Shown here: positions 28,434 to 36,463 of the stretch, piece after piece | Position numbering within the stretch: the first letter of the stretch is position 1 | Layout: each line of letters starts with the position of its first letter | NCBI GenBank assembly: GCA_016931225.1 | Contig: JAFGFE010000025.1 | Span: forward strand, 1-64,000 | Origin: Candidatus Zymogenaceae bacterium | Lineage (GTDB): Bacteria; Desulfobacterota; Zymogenia; Zymogenales; Zymogenaceae | Length of the DNA stretch: 64,000 nucleotides | Direction: 5' to 3' | The notes under the pieces: model-generated | What the model saw: only the letters and a program-made list of their open reading frames with translations | Told to the model about the DNA's origin: nothing | The model's database searches: none | Made by a program: the position numbers and the translations under genes

Positions 28434-28489
28434 GCGGACGAGGGTGTCTATTTTCTGTACGTACCGTGATGGATATCGCACGTAATCTA

Positions 28490-28518
28490 TTGACAAAGTC
28501 AGATGTCGGCACTATACT
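28490..28518 (+). promoter_or_regulatory. Strong sigma70-type promoter of the oxidative-stress operon
   Basis: TTGACA at 28490-28495, a 17-bp spacer and TATACT at 28513-28518. The predicted transcription start falls at about 28525, at the edge of the Fur-type box. Confidence 0.8.
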
Positions 28519-28525
28519 AAGAAAA

Positions 28526-28540
28526 TGATAATTATTATCA
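28526..28540 (+). promoter_or_regulatory. Fur-type 7-1-7 operator
   Basis: TGATAAT-T-ATTATCA is a perfect inverted repeat and equals the 7-1-7 Fur box consensus; PerR boxes have TTATAAT arms instead. It lies at the predicted +1, so iron-loaded Fur would block transcription. No fur or perR gene is in the window. Confidence 0.75.
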
Positions 28541-28596
28541 ATAGTGATACATTATACGAATTACATCGTTTCATCACATATAAAAAGGAGCATGGT

Positions 28597-29007
28597 ATGA
28601 AATCGCATTGTCATAGAAGAAGTTTTTTGGGATTTCTCACCGCCGTGGTTGCGGCCGCCGCCGCCCTGGGGCCTTTCCGCCTGATCGCACGGGCGGCGGA
28701 GAAATGGATATCTGTGGGGAAGGTGGACGATTTCATCGTTGGCGGGGCGGTGAGAATCGAGGACGAGAAGCTGTATATTTTCAGAAGCGAAGAGGGTTTT
28801 TCCGTCCTGTCCGGAAAGTGCACTCACATGGGATGCTTCGTGGATCGGATCGCCGACGGCACGTTCGAGTGTCCCTGTCACAACGCGGCCTATGACGAAA
28901 CGGGTAGGGTGACAAAGGGCCCGGCCAAGAAGGACCTGGTATGGCGTCCCGTCAGGGAGGAGAACGGTGAGCTGTTGGTGGATGTGAAGGGCGAAATCGA
29001 AATGTAA
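28597..29007 (+). CDS. Tat-exported Rieske [2Fe-2S] protein
   Basis: 136 residues. The N-terminus HRRSFLGFLTAVVAAAAALG is a twin-arginine signal (RR followed by hydrophobic stretch), cut or kept as an anchor near residue 33. The rest is a single Rieske domain: C75-T-H77 and C92-P-C-H95 bind the cluster, and C80 with C94 would form the disulfide of high-potential Rieske proteins. It is first in the operon and has no cytochrome b or oxygenase partner nearby. It may carry electrons outside the membrane, perhaps to the exported peroxiredoxin. The ATG at 28597 has AAAAAGGAG upstream. Confidence 0.88.
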   Translation: MKSHCHRRSFLGFLTAVVAAAAALGPFRLIARAAEKWISVGKVDDFIVGGAVRIEDEKLYIFRSEEGFSVLSGKCTHMGCFVDRIADGTFECPCHNAAYDETGRVTKGPAKKDLVWRPVREENGELLVDVKGEIEM

Positions 29008-29054
29008 AATAAATATTAAAAACATAGGTACAACACAATAACGGGAGAAAAAAC

Positions 29055-29432
29055 ATGACAAAGAGATTGCAGATTTATAAATGCGAGGTGTGCGGCAATA
29101 TCGTCGAGGTGCTGCACCAGGGAAAGGGCGAGCTCGTCTGCTGCGGAGAGCCCATGGTCCTTTTCGAGGAGAACACGGTGGACGCGGCGAAGGAAAAGCA
29201 CGTTCCCGTCAAGGAATCGAAGGCGGGCGGTGTAAAGGTGAAGGTGGGGGACGTGGCGCATCCAATGGAGGAAAAACACTACATCGAGTGGATCGAGGTA
29301 ATCGATGAAAGCGGTGTGGCCTATCGGAAGTTCCTAAAGCCGGGCGAGGAACCCCAGGCGGTTTTCGACGGGCTTGACGCGCAGGTGACCGCCCGGGAGT
29401 ATTGCAATCTGCACGGTCTCTGGAAAGGATAG
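29055..29432 (+). CDS. dfx: Desulfoferrodoxin (2Fe superoxide reductase)
   Basis: 125 residues, the standard length of class I SOR. The N-terminal desulforedoxin-like iron site uses C10-x2-C13 (YKCEVCGN) and C29-C30 (VCCGEPM). The catalytic Fe(His4-Cys) centre is built from H49 (KHVPV), H69 and H75 ([12 protein letters not shown]) and C116/H119 (YCNLHGLW). It reduces superoxide to peroxide without making oxygen, with rubredoxin as donor. It lies 47 bp after the Rieske gene and 5 bp before ferritin. Confidence 0.96.
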   Translation: MTKRLQIYKCEVCGNIVEVLHQGKGELVCCGEPMVLFEENTVDAAKEKHVPVKESKAGGVKVKVGDVAHPMEEKHYIEWIEVIDESGVAYRKFLKPGEEPQAVFDGLDAQVTAREYCNLHGLWKG

Positions 29433-29437
29433 GAGCC

Positions 29438-29959
29438 ATGCTGAACAAGAATGTGGAAAAGGCGATTAACGACCAGATTGTGGCGGAGCTCTATTCCGCC
29501 TATATGTATCTCTCCATGTCCGCCTATTTCGAATCCGAGAACCTGGATGGATTCGGCAGGTGGATGCAGGCCCAGGCCCTGGAGGAGCTCTATCATGCCA
29601 TGAAGTTTTACAACTACGTGAACGAGCGGGGCGGCCGGGTCATCCTCGGGGCGGTGGAACAACCGGAAAGCAGTTGGGATTCCCCCATCGCGGTTTTTCA
29701 GGCGACCTATGATCACGAGGTAAAGGTCACCGGGCTGATTCACAACCTCGTGGACATCGCCAGAAAAGAGAACGACAAGGCGACCGAATCCTTCCTGACC
29801 TGGTACGTGGACGAGCAGGTGGAGGAGGAAGACGCCGCCGATCGGATCCTCGGCAAGCTCAAGATGATCAAAGACGCCCCCGGCGCCCTCTTCATGATGA
29901 ACAATGAGCTGGGCCAGCGAACTCCCACATGGCCCGCAGCTGCAGGGGAGGAAGCATAA
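29438..29959 (+). CDS. ftnA: Non-heme bacterial ferritin
   Basis: 173 residues in a four-helix bundle. The ferroxidase ligands are seen in AELYSAYMYLSMSAYFE (Glu), ALEELYHAMKFYNYVNERGG (ExxH) and DEQVEEEDAA. It oxidises and stores iron in a 24-mer shell, keeping Fe(II) from reacting with the peroxide made by superoxide reductase. The start lies 5 bp behind the SOR gene with AGGAG in the junction. Fur-type control of a ferritin through the same operator as SOR is a point of interest. Confidence 0.95.
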   Translation: MLNKNVEKAINDQIVAELYSAYMYLSMSAYFESENLDGFGRWMQAQALEELYHAMKFYNYVNERGGRVILGAVEQPESSWDSPIAVFQATYDHEVKVTGLIHNLVDIARKENDKATESFLTWYVDEQVEEEDAADRILGKLKMIKDAPGALFMMNNELGQRTPTWPAAAGEEA

Positions 29960-29991
29960 GCGTTGAGATATCGTTGAAATAACATAAGTAT

Positions 29992-30022
29992 CGCCGGACG
30001 GGGGGATTCCCCCCCCCCGGCG
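29992..30022. repeat. GC hairpin with G6/C10 runs between ftnA and rubrerythrin
   Basis: CGCCGG and CCGGCG arms enclose six G (30000-30005) and ten C (30009-30018). No T-run follows. It could slow transcription or stabilise the mRNA ends; the ten-C run is prone to slippage in sequencing and replication. Confidence 0.55.
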
Positions 30023-30043
30023 ACGTGAAAGGAGTGTGATTCG

Positions 30044-30577
30044 ATGGCGAAAAAAGCCGAGAGGGCGCTCACCATGCTCAACAAGGCTCTGGACATGGAA
30101 CGAAAGGGCATGGCGTTTTATGAAGACGCCATTAAAACCTGTTCGAACCAAGTGGGAAAAGAGATATTCCAGATGCTCAAGGAGGAAGAGCGGGTCCACA
30201 TGGATCGGATCATGAAGATCTATGCACATCTCGAACAGAATGAGGACTGGACGTCGGAGTGGAAGGTGATCAAGCCGGATCACGGGGATCTGGAAGAGTT
30301 CTTTACGGAACTTGCGAAGCGTCACGGAACGGACATTACGGCTGACACGTCCGATATCGAAGCACTGGATGTCGGACTTGATTTTGAACAAAACGCGGTG
30401 GCGTTCTACCGGGAGCATCTGTCGGACGCGGTCGAGACGCTGGAGCGGGAGTTCATCGAGGAGATGGTCGCCGAGGAGCGGTCACATTATAAAATCCTTG
30501 GAGACATGAAGCTGTATCTCACGGATCCCGAGATCTGGTTTCGGGAACAAGAACACGGCGGGCTGGACGGTGCCTGA
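30044..30577 (+). CDS. Rubrerythrin-family diiron protein (no rubredoxin domain)
   Basis: 177 residues. Two ferritin-like ExxH helices are visible: KEEERVHMDRI and AEERSHYKIL, with Glu ligands in DMERKGMAFYED and FEQNAVAFYREH, the internal repeat typical of this fold. The C-terminal rubredoxin domain of classical rubrerythrin is absent; the protein ends soon after LYLTDPEIWF. It probably reduces hydrogen peroxide with electrons from rubredoxin or another carrier. GAAAGGAG lies before the ATG. It is the fourth gene of the Fur-type operon. Confidence 0.88.
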   Translation: MAKKAERALTMLNKALDMERKGMAFYEDAIKTCSNQVGKEIFQMLKEEERVHMDRIMKIYAHLEQNEDWTSEWKVIKPDHGDLEEFFTELAKRHGTDITADTSDIEALDVGLDFEQNAVAFYREHLSDAVETLEREFIEEMVAEERSHYKILGDMKLYLTDPEIWFREQEHGGLDGA

Positions 30578-30620
30578 GTCGTCACGCATCTCTTTACAAC
30601 GATAATTAAGTGGGGTGGGT

Positions 30621-31193
30621 ATGAACGGTAAGACATATATAATAGCAGCGGCGATCATAGGGCTTTCGATTCTCCTGGCGCATCCAGCGGTGTGTGCCGA
30701 ACTCCTGTCTGCGGGCGACACGTTGCCGGGCACGCTCCTTCCCGCTCCCGATAAGCAGGACGGACGCTACCTCGGGGTGACCGGAGACGACCCCTTTCCC
30801 ATCAGGGATATAGATGCCGACGCGGTCCTCATAGAATATTTTTCCATGTATTGTCCCCACTGCCAGGCGGACGCCCCGGATACGGTCATTCTGTATGGGC
30901 TGATCGAGGCGGACGAGGAGCTGTCCGGATCGTTGAAATTCATCGGCGTGGGTATCAAGAACAGCGACTACGAGGTCGATTATTTCCGGGATGAGTACGA
31001 TATCCCGTTCCCGATGTTCTCGGACAAAACGGGGGCCTTCATGAATGATGCGGGCATTCGCGGTACACCTACATATATGCTGGTGGCCCGGGATGGTTCC
31101 GGAGAGATGATTGTTCTCTTCACCCAGGTGGGAAAAATCGAAGATACTGCCGATTTTCTCGAGGTGCTCAAATCTCATCTCGTCGACCGGTAG
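30621..31193 (+). CDS. Exported TlpA/ResA-like thioredoxin
   Basis: 190 residues. A cleavable signal peptide ends near PAVCAELL (residue 27). The thioredoxin-like domain has FSMYCPHCQADAP (C78-x2-C81) and the cis-Pro in IRGTPTYMLV. TlpA/ResA-like proteins reduce disulfides or move electrons to peroxidases and sulfoxide reductases outside the cytoplasmic membrane. It may reduce the exported peroxiredoxin encoded next or the MsrB lipoprotein. The ATG at 30621 with GGGGTGGG before it is preferred to a GTG at 30615. Confidence 0.85.
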   Translation: MNGKTYIIAAAIIGLSILLAHPAVCAELLSAGDTLPGTLLPAPDKQDGRYLGVTGDDPFPIRDIDADAVLIEYFSMYCPHCQADAPDTVILYGLIEADEELSGSLKFIGVGIKNSDYEVDYFRDEYDIPFPMFSDKTGAFMNDAGIRGTPTYMLVARDGSGEMIVLFTQVGKIEDTADFLEVLKSHLVDR

Positions 31194-31264
31194 CGATCGT
31201 TTTTTCCGACCGGGTGCAGTGGATTTTTAAAAGACAAAACAGATTTCTGCGAAAAGGAAGCACG

Positions 31265-31867
31265 ATGAAACTTGATGTGATTATACGGTCCGTTGTGTCA
31301 CTTTTGGCGGCGGCGGTGTTCGTAGTTGTGTCGGCGGCATCCGGCGCCGGGGCGGAGCTTGAGGAATATATATATGACCCGGGTGTTCTCCCGGCAACCG
31401 ACAGCGTTCTGAAGGTGGCGGTGGGGGACGAGGCGCCGGATTTTACGCTCCCGTCCATTGCGGGGAGCGATGTTACCCTCGGTGACTACCGGGGAAAGAA
31501 AAACGTGGTTCTTTCCTTCGTCCCCGCGGCATGGACGCCGGTCTGCTCGGACCAGTGGCCGGGATATGTGCTTGCCGTTGATCTTTTCAGGGAGCACAAC
31601 GCGGTGCTCATCGGCATCACCGTCGATAACATCCCCACCCTCTTCGCTTGGACCCAGGAGATGGGGGAGGTATGGTTCGATGTGGTGTCGGACTTCTGGC
31701 CCCACGGGGAGGTGGCGGAGACGTACGGGGTGCTGAGACGTGACGGAACCAGCGAGCGGGCGCTGTTTCTCATCGATACCGAGGGGATCATTCGGTATAT
31801 CGACGTGCACGACATCAACGAGCGCCCGGACCTGGGGGATTTGAAAGAGGCAATGGAGGCCCTGTAG
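31265..31867 (+). CDS. Exported peroxiredoxin (AhpC/TSA family)
   Basis: 200 residues with a signal peptide to about residue 30 (AASGAGAELEE). The peroxiredoxin core begins at VGDEAPDFTLPSIAG, and the peroxidatic Cys 94 lies in VPAAWTPVCSDQW, a PxxxTxxC pattern. A second resolving Cys is not present, so it is probably of the 1-Cys type and needs an outside thiol, such as the TlpA-like protein encoded before it. ANNOTATION of exported location follows from the signal. It is the last gene of the operon, followed by a strong terminator. Confidence 0.85.
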   Translation: MKLDVIIRSVVSLLAAAVFVVVSAASGAGAELEEYIYDPGVLPATDSVLKVAVGDEAPDFTLPSIAGSDVTLGDYRGKKNVVLSFVPAAWTPVCSDQWPGYVLAVDLFREHNAVLIGITVDNIPTLFAWTQEMGEVWFDVVSDFWPHGEVAETYGVLRRDGTSERALFLIDTEGIIRYIDVHDINERPDLGDLKEAMEAL

Positions 31868-31913
31868 AGCTGTTTGACACCTACCTGTAATCTTCCCCTG
31901 TGAAATCGTTCAT

Positions 31914-31943
31914 AAAAAAACCCGGATCGCATCCGGGTTTTTT
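31914..31943 (+). terminator. Intrinsic terminator of the oxidative-stress operon
   Basis: CCCGGAT-CGC-ATCCGGG with A7 before and T6 after; it can work in both directions. Confidence 0.92.
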
Positions 31944-31981
31944 ATCTGCGGCGGTTATGCCGTTTTCGGGCTAACGTTCTA

Positions 31982-32010
31982 TTGACACATCGTCCTCTAT
32001 CCGATAAAAT
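31982..32010 (+). promoter_or_regulatory. Sigma70-type promoter of the Na+/H+ antiporter gene
   Basis: TTGACA at 31982-31987, a 17-bp spacer and TAAAAT at 32005-32010. The leader to the GTG start is short, about 30 nt. Confidence 0.7.
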
Positions 32011-32045
32011 TCAAAAAATCGATTTTCAAAAATGGGACGTATCCC

Positions 32046-33644
32046 GTGGAAGTGCTTCTTGAGATAAAGGTGATCTGGCTGTTGATCATTGTCACTTCGG
32101 TGGCGATGGTCGTCCGGAAGATCAAGCTCCCCTATACGGTGGCCCTGGTGGTGGTGGGGCTGGTGCTCGGGTTTTTCGACATCATCGGCGGCATTCACCT
32201 GACGCCCGATCTCCTCTTCTTTCTCCTCTTGCCCGCGCTCCTTTTCGAGGCGGCGTTTCATTTGGATATCGACGACTTTCTCAGGAACGCCTGGGCCATC
32301 GTCATCCTGGCGGTGCCGGGAGTGCTCTTGACCATGTTCATCGTCGGAGGGATCGTCGCCCTCGGCATAGAGATGACCAAAAGCGAGCTGACGTTCACCA
32401 TCGGATACGCACTCCTTTTCGGCTCCCTCATCTCCGCCACGGACCCCATCAGCGTGCTCGCCATATTCAAAAAGCTGGGCATCAGCAAGAAGTTCACCGT
32501 CATCATCGAGGGGGAGAGCCTCTTCAACGACGGCACGGCGGTGGTCATCTTTTCGATCGCACTGGCGGCGCTCCAGGGCGGGGAGCTCACCCTGACCGAC
32601 GGCCTGGTCCAGTTCCTCTTCGTGGTGACCGGGGGCATCGCCGTGGGGGCGATCCTCGGATTCGCCCTGAGCGTCCTCACCGCCCAGGTGGACGATCACC
32701 TCATCGAGATCACCCTCACCACCATCCTCGCCTACGGCTCCTACCTGGTGGCGGAGTCCGTGCACATCTTCGACATGCACTTTTCCGGCGTTATCGCCGT
32801 GGTCGTGGCGGGGATGATGAGCGGAAACTTCGGCACCCGCTACGGCATGTCCCCCACCACGAAGCTTGCGGTGTCGTCTTTCTGGGAGTACGTGGTCTTC
32901 GTGGTCAACTCGATGGTGTTTATACTCATCGGCATCGAGCTGTCGGTGGCCCACCTGGTGGAGCATATCGTGCCGATACTCATCGCCTGGGGGGCGGTAC
33001 TGCTCTCCAGGATGACGGTCGTCTTCCTGTCCCGGCCCCTGGTCAACCGCCTGGGGAGCGATATCACCCCGAGGTGGGGGTGGGTGCTGGTGTGGGGGGG
33101 TATCCGCGGGTCAATCTCGATGGTTCTGGTGTTGTCCTTGCCGAAGGACTTCCCACACCGGGAGCTGATTCTCTCCATGACCTTCGGGGTGGTGTTTTTG
33201 ACGCTGATCGGCCAGGGTATGAGCATGAAGCCCCTGTTGAACTGGCTGGGCATCGGTCTTGTGTCCGAGGAGCGGCGTACTTATGAGCGGATGCGGGGCG
33301 GGCTCATGGCCGTCAGCCGGGCCATGGAGGAGCTGGAAAAGATGAGGGAGCGACGTACCATCTCTCAGGAGAACTACGGGTTGGTATACAAAGACTATAA
33401 AAAGCGCATGGATGTCTACGAGAAAAACATCTCCGACCTGCACCTGGAGAGGGAGCTGCTCCGCTATGAAGAGGCGTACGCCGCCAGGAGACATCTCTTG
33501 ATCGTTCAGAAGGATACCCTGAAGACTCTTGTCCTTCAGGGGATGATCTCCGAGGAGGCCGCGGGTGAGCTGACCAGAAGGCTGGACGCGGAGCTCCATC
33601 TCTTGGAGGAGCAGGAGGAAGAGCGGCTTCAGGAGGAATCGTAA
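32046..33644 (+). CDS. CPA1 family Na+/H+ antiporter
   Basis: 532 residues. About twelve membrane segments fill residues 1-410. Family motifs are LLFFLLLPALLFEAAFHLD, SATDPISVLAIFKKLG and EGESLFNDGTAVVIF with the ion-binding Asp, then RGSISMVLVLSL. The last 120 residues are a charged coiled-coil-like cytoplasmic tail (EELEKMRERRTIS, LLEEQEEERLQEE), as in NhaP-type exchangers. The protein exchanges external protons for internal Na+ or K+. The start is a GTG at 32046, weakly supported by an upstream GGGAC but fitting the N-terminal helix LLEIKVIWLLIIV. Confidence 0.9.
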   Translation: MEVLLEIKVIWLLIIVTSVAMVVRKIKLPYTVALVVVGLVLGFFDIIGGIHLTPDLLFFLLLPALLFEAAFHLDIDDFLRNAWAIVILAVPGVLLTMFIVGGIVALGIEMTKSELTFTIGYALLFGSLISATDPISVLAIFKKLGISKKFTVIIEGESLFNDGTAVVIFSIALAALQGGELTLTDGLVQFLFVVTGGIAVGAILGFALSVLTAQVDDHLIEITLTTILAYGSYLVAESVHIFDMHFSGVIAVVVAGMMSGNFGTRYGMSPTTKLAVSSFWEYVVFVVNSMVFILIGIELSVAHLVEHIVPILIAWGAVLLSRMTVVFLSRPLVNRLGSDITPRWGWVLVWGGIRGSISMVLVLSLPKDFPHRELILSMTFGVVFLTLIGQGMSMKPLLNWLGIGLVSEERRTYERMRGGLMAVSRAMEELEKMRERRTISQENYGLVYKDYKKRMDVYEKNISDLHLERELLRYEEAYAARRHLLIVQKDTLKTLVLQGMISEEAAGELTRRLDAELHLLEEQEEERLQEES

Positions 33645-33682
33645 CATATCTTGATAAGGGGAATGATACGTATACAAAAGGA

Positions 33683-33718
33683 TGCGGCGGCACATCGGCC
33701 GCCGCACTCTTTCATTTT
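33683..33718. terminator. Terminator between convergent antiporter and acyl-CoA ligase genes
   Basis: TGCGGCGGC and GCCGCCGCA arms with a 6-nt loop (33683-33706), followed on the plus strand by a T-rich tail. Confidence 0.65.
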
Positions 33719-33763
33719 ATATAGTCGCGCACAGGCATCGTTCAAACGACGTCGTATCCCGCA

Positions 33764-35287
33764 TCACCCGTCGTATTCTTCCTTCATCCTGTATTTCATC
33801 ACCTTGCCGCTGGGGTTCCTGGGGAGAACATCCAAAAAGTAGATCACCTTGGGCCGCTTGTAGCCCGGGAGCTTTTCCTTGGCGTACGCCATCAGCTCGT
33901 CTTCCGTCACTTTCTCTCCGGGATGGCGAACCACGGCGGCATGGATTTTTTCTCCCCACGTTTCGTCCGGCAGGCCGAATACCGCCGCCTCCTGTACCTG
34001 TGGGTGAGAGATGAGGGCGTCTTCCACCTCTTTCGCGAAAACGTTCTCCCCGCCGGTCTTGATCATATCCTTGCGCCGATCCACGAAGTAGATAAATTGA
34101 TCCTTGTCCTGCCGGACAATATCGCCCGTATGGAGCCAGCCGTCTTTGAACGTCTCCTTCGTCTCGTCGTCCCGCTTGTAATAGCCGGAGATCACCGACG
34201 GACCCCGAAGAATCAGCTCTCCCGGTTGACCCGTTTTCACGTCGTTCCCGCCGTCGTCCACGATACGGTAGTCAAGCACAGTATTGACGACACCGATGGA
34301 TCCCTCTTTGTCGAACATGTGATCGGTGGGGAGGACCGTGGCGTTGCCGCCGCTGGATTCGGTCAGGCCGTAGGAGTAGAAGAGGGAGGCCTTGGGCATG
34401 TATTTCTGCACTTCCAATTTTAAATCGTTGGGGAATGTGGCCGCGGCGGTGACGAACGTCTTGACGTGGGTGACGTCATAGACGATTGCCTCGGGCACGC
34501 CCATTATCCAGTTAAAGAGAAAGGGCGGCACCACCATCGCCACCGTCACCTTTTCTTCTGAGAGGTTTTTCATGTACTGAACCGGGTCAAACCGGTGTTG
34601 GAGGACCACCTTGGCCCCTGCGGCCATGAGGGAGTTGAGACAGTTATTTATGATGACATGAAACAGCGGCAATACCTGAAGGCCGGTATCGTCGCTGGTG
34701 ATTTTTAGGGCTTCGATGGTGGTGTAGACCGCCCACAGGGAGTTGGCGTGGGTGAGCATTGCCAGCTTGCTCGTACCGGTGGTCCCCCCGGTGCAGAGAA
34801 ATATATACAGATCGTCCGGGAGCACGTCGACGTTGGGTTCTTTGGGTTTTCCCTTTTTGAGGAACTTCTCGTAATCGGCGGCGAAATTCGCCTTTTTACC
34901 GCCGATCTGGATGTAGGTGTCAACCTTTCCCAGTTGCTCCTTGAACCCCTTGACCATCTCCGTGAAATCATGATGAAACAGCAGCGCCTTTGCATCGGAC
35001 AGGTCGATGAGATGGGCGATGTCCGGGGCCAGGAGCCGTGTTTTCACCGGAAAGTATACCACACCTATCTTGGCCAGGGCGTAATTCGTCTCCACCATCG
35101 CCGGGACGTTCTCGGAGAGCATGGCCACCTTGTCTCCCTTCTTGAGCCCCAGTGAAAGGAAGGCATCAGCCAGTCGGTTGACCCGGTCGTTGAGGTCCTT
35201 CCAGGTCAAGCGGGTGTCTTCGAATATAAGGGCCTCCTTGTCAGGATATCGGACAGCATTTCGAGCAACAATATTACCGATGGTCAT
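33764..35287 (-). CDS. Acyl-CoA synthetase (AMP-forming, FadD-like)
   Basis: 507 residues of the adenylate-forming ligase superfamily. Core motifs are CTGGTTGTSKLAMLTHAN (ATP phosphate loop), YGLTESSGGN (adenine site), DGWLHTGDIVRQD (ribose-binding Asp) and PRNPSGKVMKYRM (C-terminal catalytic Lys). It activates a carboxylic or fatty acid with ATP and CoA. Chain length is not predictable. A strong GGAGGAGATC precedes the ATG. It may feed the two acyl-CoA dehydrogenases encoded 4 kb away on the same strand. No signal peptide; cytoplasmic or peripheral membrane. Confidence 0.92.
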   Translation of the reverse strand: MTIGNIVARNAVRYPDKEALIFEDTRLTWKDLNDRVNRLADAFLSLGLKKGDKVAMLSENVPAMVETNYALAKIGVVYFPVKTRLLAPDIAHLIDLSDAKALLFHHDFTEMVKGFKEQLGKVDTYIQIGGKKANFAADYEKFLKKGKPKEPNVDVLPDDLYIFLCTGGTTGTSKLAMLTHANSLWAVYTTIEALKITSDDTGLQVLPLFHVIINNCLNSLMAAGAKVVLQHRFDPVQYMKNLSEEKVTVAMVVPPFLFNWIMGVPEAIVYDVTHVKTFVTAAATFPNDLKLEVQKYMPKASLFYSYGLTESSGGNATVLPTDHMFDKEGSIGVVNTVLDYRIVDDGGNDVKTGQPGELILRGPSVISGYYKRDDETKETFKDGWLHTGDIVRQDKDQFIYFVDRRKDMIKTGGENVFAKEVEDALISHPQVQEAAVFGLPDETWGEKIHAAVVRHPGEKVTEDELMAYAKEKLPGYKRPKVIYFLDVLPRNPSGKVMKYRMKEEYDG

Positions 35288-35375
35288 GATCTCCTCCTTC
35301 TCAGCAATGGAAATATATGGATTTTAATATATACTTTTTATCATATGTCTTTCGCCTTTCGCAAGCGTTTTACTG

Positions 35376-35404
35376 TTGTGCCGGAAAGTGAGTTGTATTA
35401 TAAT
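35376..35404 (+). promoter_or_regulatory. Promoter of azlCD
   Basis: TTGTGC at 35376-35381, a 17-bp spacer and consensus TATAAT at 35399-35404. Confidence 0.6.
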
Positions 35405-35448
35405 CGCAGCTTTTGGCGCTCGTTGCCTGTGGGAAGCGGTTGGTAGCA

Positions 35449-36141
35449 ATGACGTTTCAGCGATCCGAAATACGAAAGGGGATGATCGACGCCCTTCCCA
35501 TCATGGTGTCGGTCTTTCCCTTCGGGCTGGTGTACGGCGTTCTGGCCGTCAAGAGCGGTCTGACGGCGCTCGAGGCGCTGCTCTCGAGCCTTATCGTGCT
35601 GGCGGGTGCCTCCCAGTTTATCTCTTTGCCCATGTTCGCCGCGGGCGTCAGCCCCTGGATGATCATCGGGACCGTCTTCGTCGTCAATATCCGCCACTTC
35701 ATCATGGGTGCGGCGATCTCCGGCAGGATGAAAGAACCGGAGGTGTTCCCTCGGCTCATCGCCTCGTATTTTCTCGTCGATGAGACATTTGCCCTGGCCT
35801 CCGCCGTCTGGGATACCGATCGGACCGACTCGGTTCGGGACTACCTGATCGGCTGCGGCATCGTCGGCGGCACATCATGGCTCGTCTCGACGCTTGTGGG
35901 CGCCGTGTTCGGAAACCTCCTGGGCGACCCTACAAGGCTCGGGCTCGATTTCGCCGTGGCCGCGGCGTTTATCGGGCTGATGATACCCCAGATCAAGGGA
36001 AAGCCGGAGATCGTGGTGGTTCTCTGGTCCGCGATGTTTTCGGTGTTCTTTTTTCTGTTTATCCCCGGGAACTGGTATATCCTCCTGGGATCGGTCCTCG
36101 GGGCGGTTACCGGGGCGTTGGTGACACACGATGCGGATTGA
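35449..36141 (+). CDS. azlC: Branched-chain amino acid exporter large subunit AzlC
   Basis: 230 residues with about six or seven membrane helices. Typical AzlC features are GMIDALPIMVSVFPFGLVYG at the start, LAGASQFISLPMFAAG and VVNIRHFIMGAAIS, then DETFALASAV. With the small AzlD subunit it exports branched-chain amino acids or related compounds (BrnFE in Corynebacterium). The ATG at 35449 is chosen by conservation; the frame is open to a TTG at 35413, but those residues are not hydrophobic or conserved. Confidence 0.93.
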   Translation: MTFQRSEIRKGMIDALPIMVSVFPFGLVYGVLAVKSGLTALEALLSSLIVLAGASQFISLPMFAAGVSPWMIIGTVFVVNIRHFIMGAAISGRMKEPEVFPRLIASYFLVDETFALASAVWDTDRTDSVRDYLIGCGIVGGTSWLVSTLVGAVFGNLLGDPTRLGLDFAVAAAFIGLMIPQIKGKPEIVVVLWSAMFSVFFFLFIPGNWYILLGSVLGAVTGALVTHDAD

Positions 36142-36454
36142 GATTCTCCTGACGCTTTTAGGCATGGGGGCGGTGACATACCTGACCCGGGTGCTGTTTA
36201 TCGTCTTTCTGGATGATGAAAAGCTCTCGCCCTTTGTGAAGCGATGCCTCAGGTTCGTGCCGGTGGCGGTGCTCACCTCCATCACCATCCCGCTGGTGGC
36301 GGCTCCCGGTGGAACATTCTCTCCCACCTGGAATAATCCCTACTTCTTGGCCGGTTTTCTGACGGCGGGGTTGGCGGCGGTGACGAGAAACCTCGTCGTC
36401 ACGGTCGTGGGCGGCATCGGCTTCATTCTGCTTCTGAAAACAGTGATTCTGTAA
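36131..36454 (+). CDS. azlD: Branched-chain amino acid exporter small subunit AzlD
   Basis: 107 residues, three or four membrane helices. LLGMGAVTYLTRVLFIVFL and RCLRFVPVAVLTSITIPL are the usual AzlD conserved parts, followed by ending helices with AGLAAVTRNLVVTVVGG. It overlaps azlC by 11 bp, implying coupled translation, and ends 9 bp before the convergent CPBP gene. Confidence 0.93.
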   Translation: MRIEILLTLLGMGAVTYLTRVLFIVFLDDEKLSPFVKRCLRFVPVAVLTSITIPLVAAPGGTFSPTWNNPYFLAGFLTAGLAAVTRNLVVTVVGGIGFILLLKTVIL

Positions 36455-36463
36455 AAAAAATCC

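Noticed and set aside
31971-32966. 331-codon antisense frame over the Na+/H+ antiporter
   Set aside because: Composition dominated by His, Asp and Glu, no domain; the membrane protein on the plus strand is clear.
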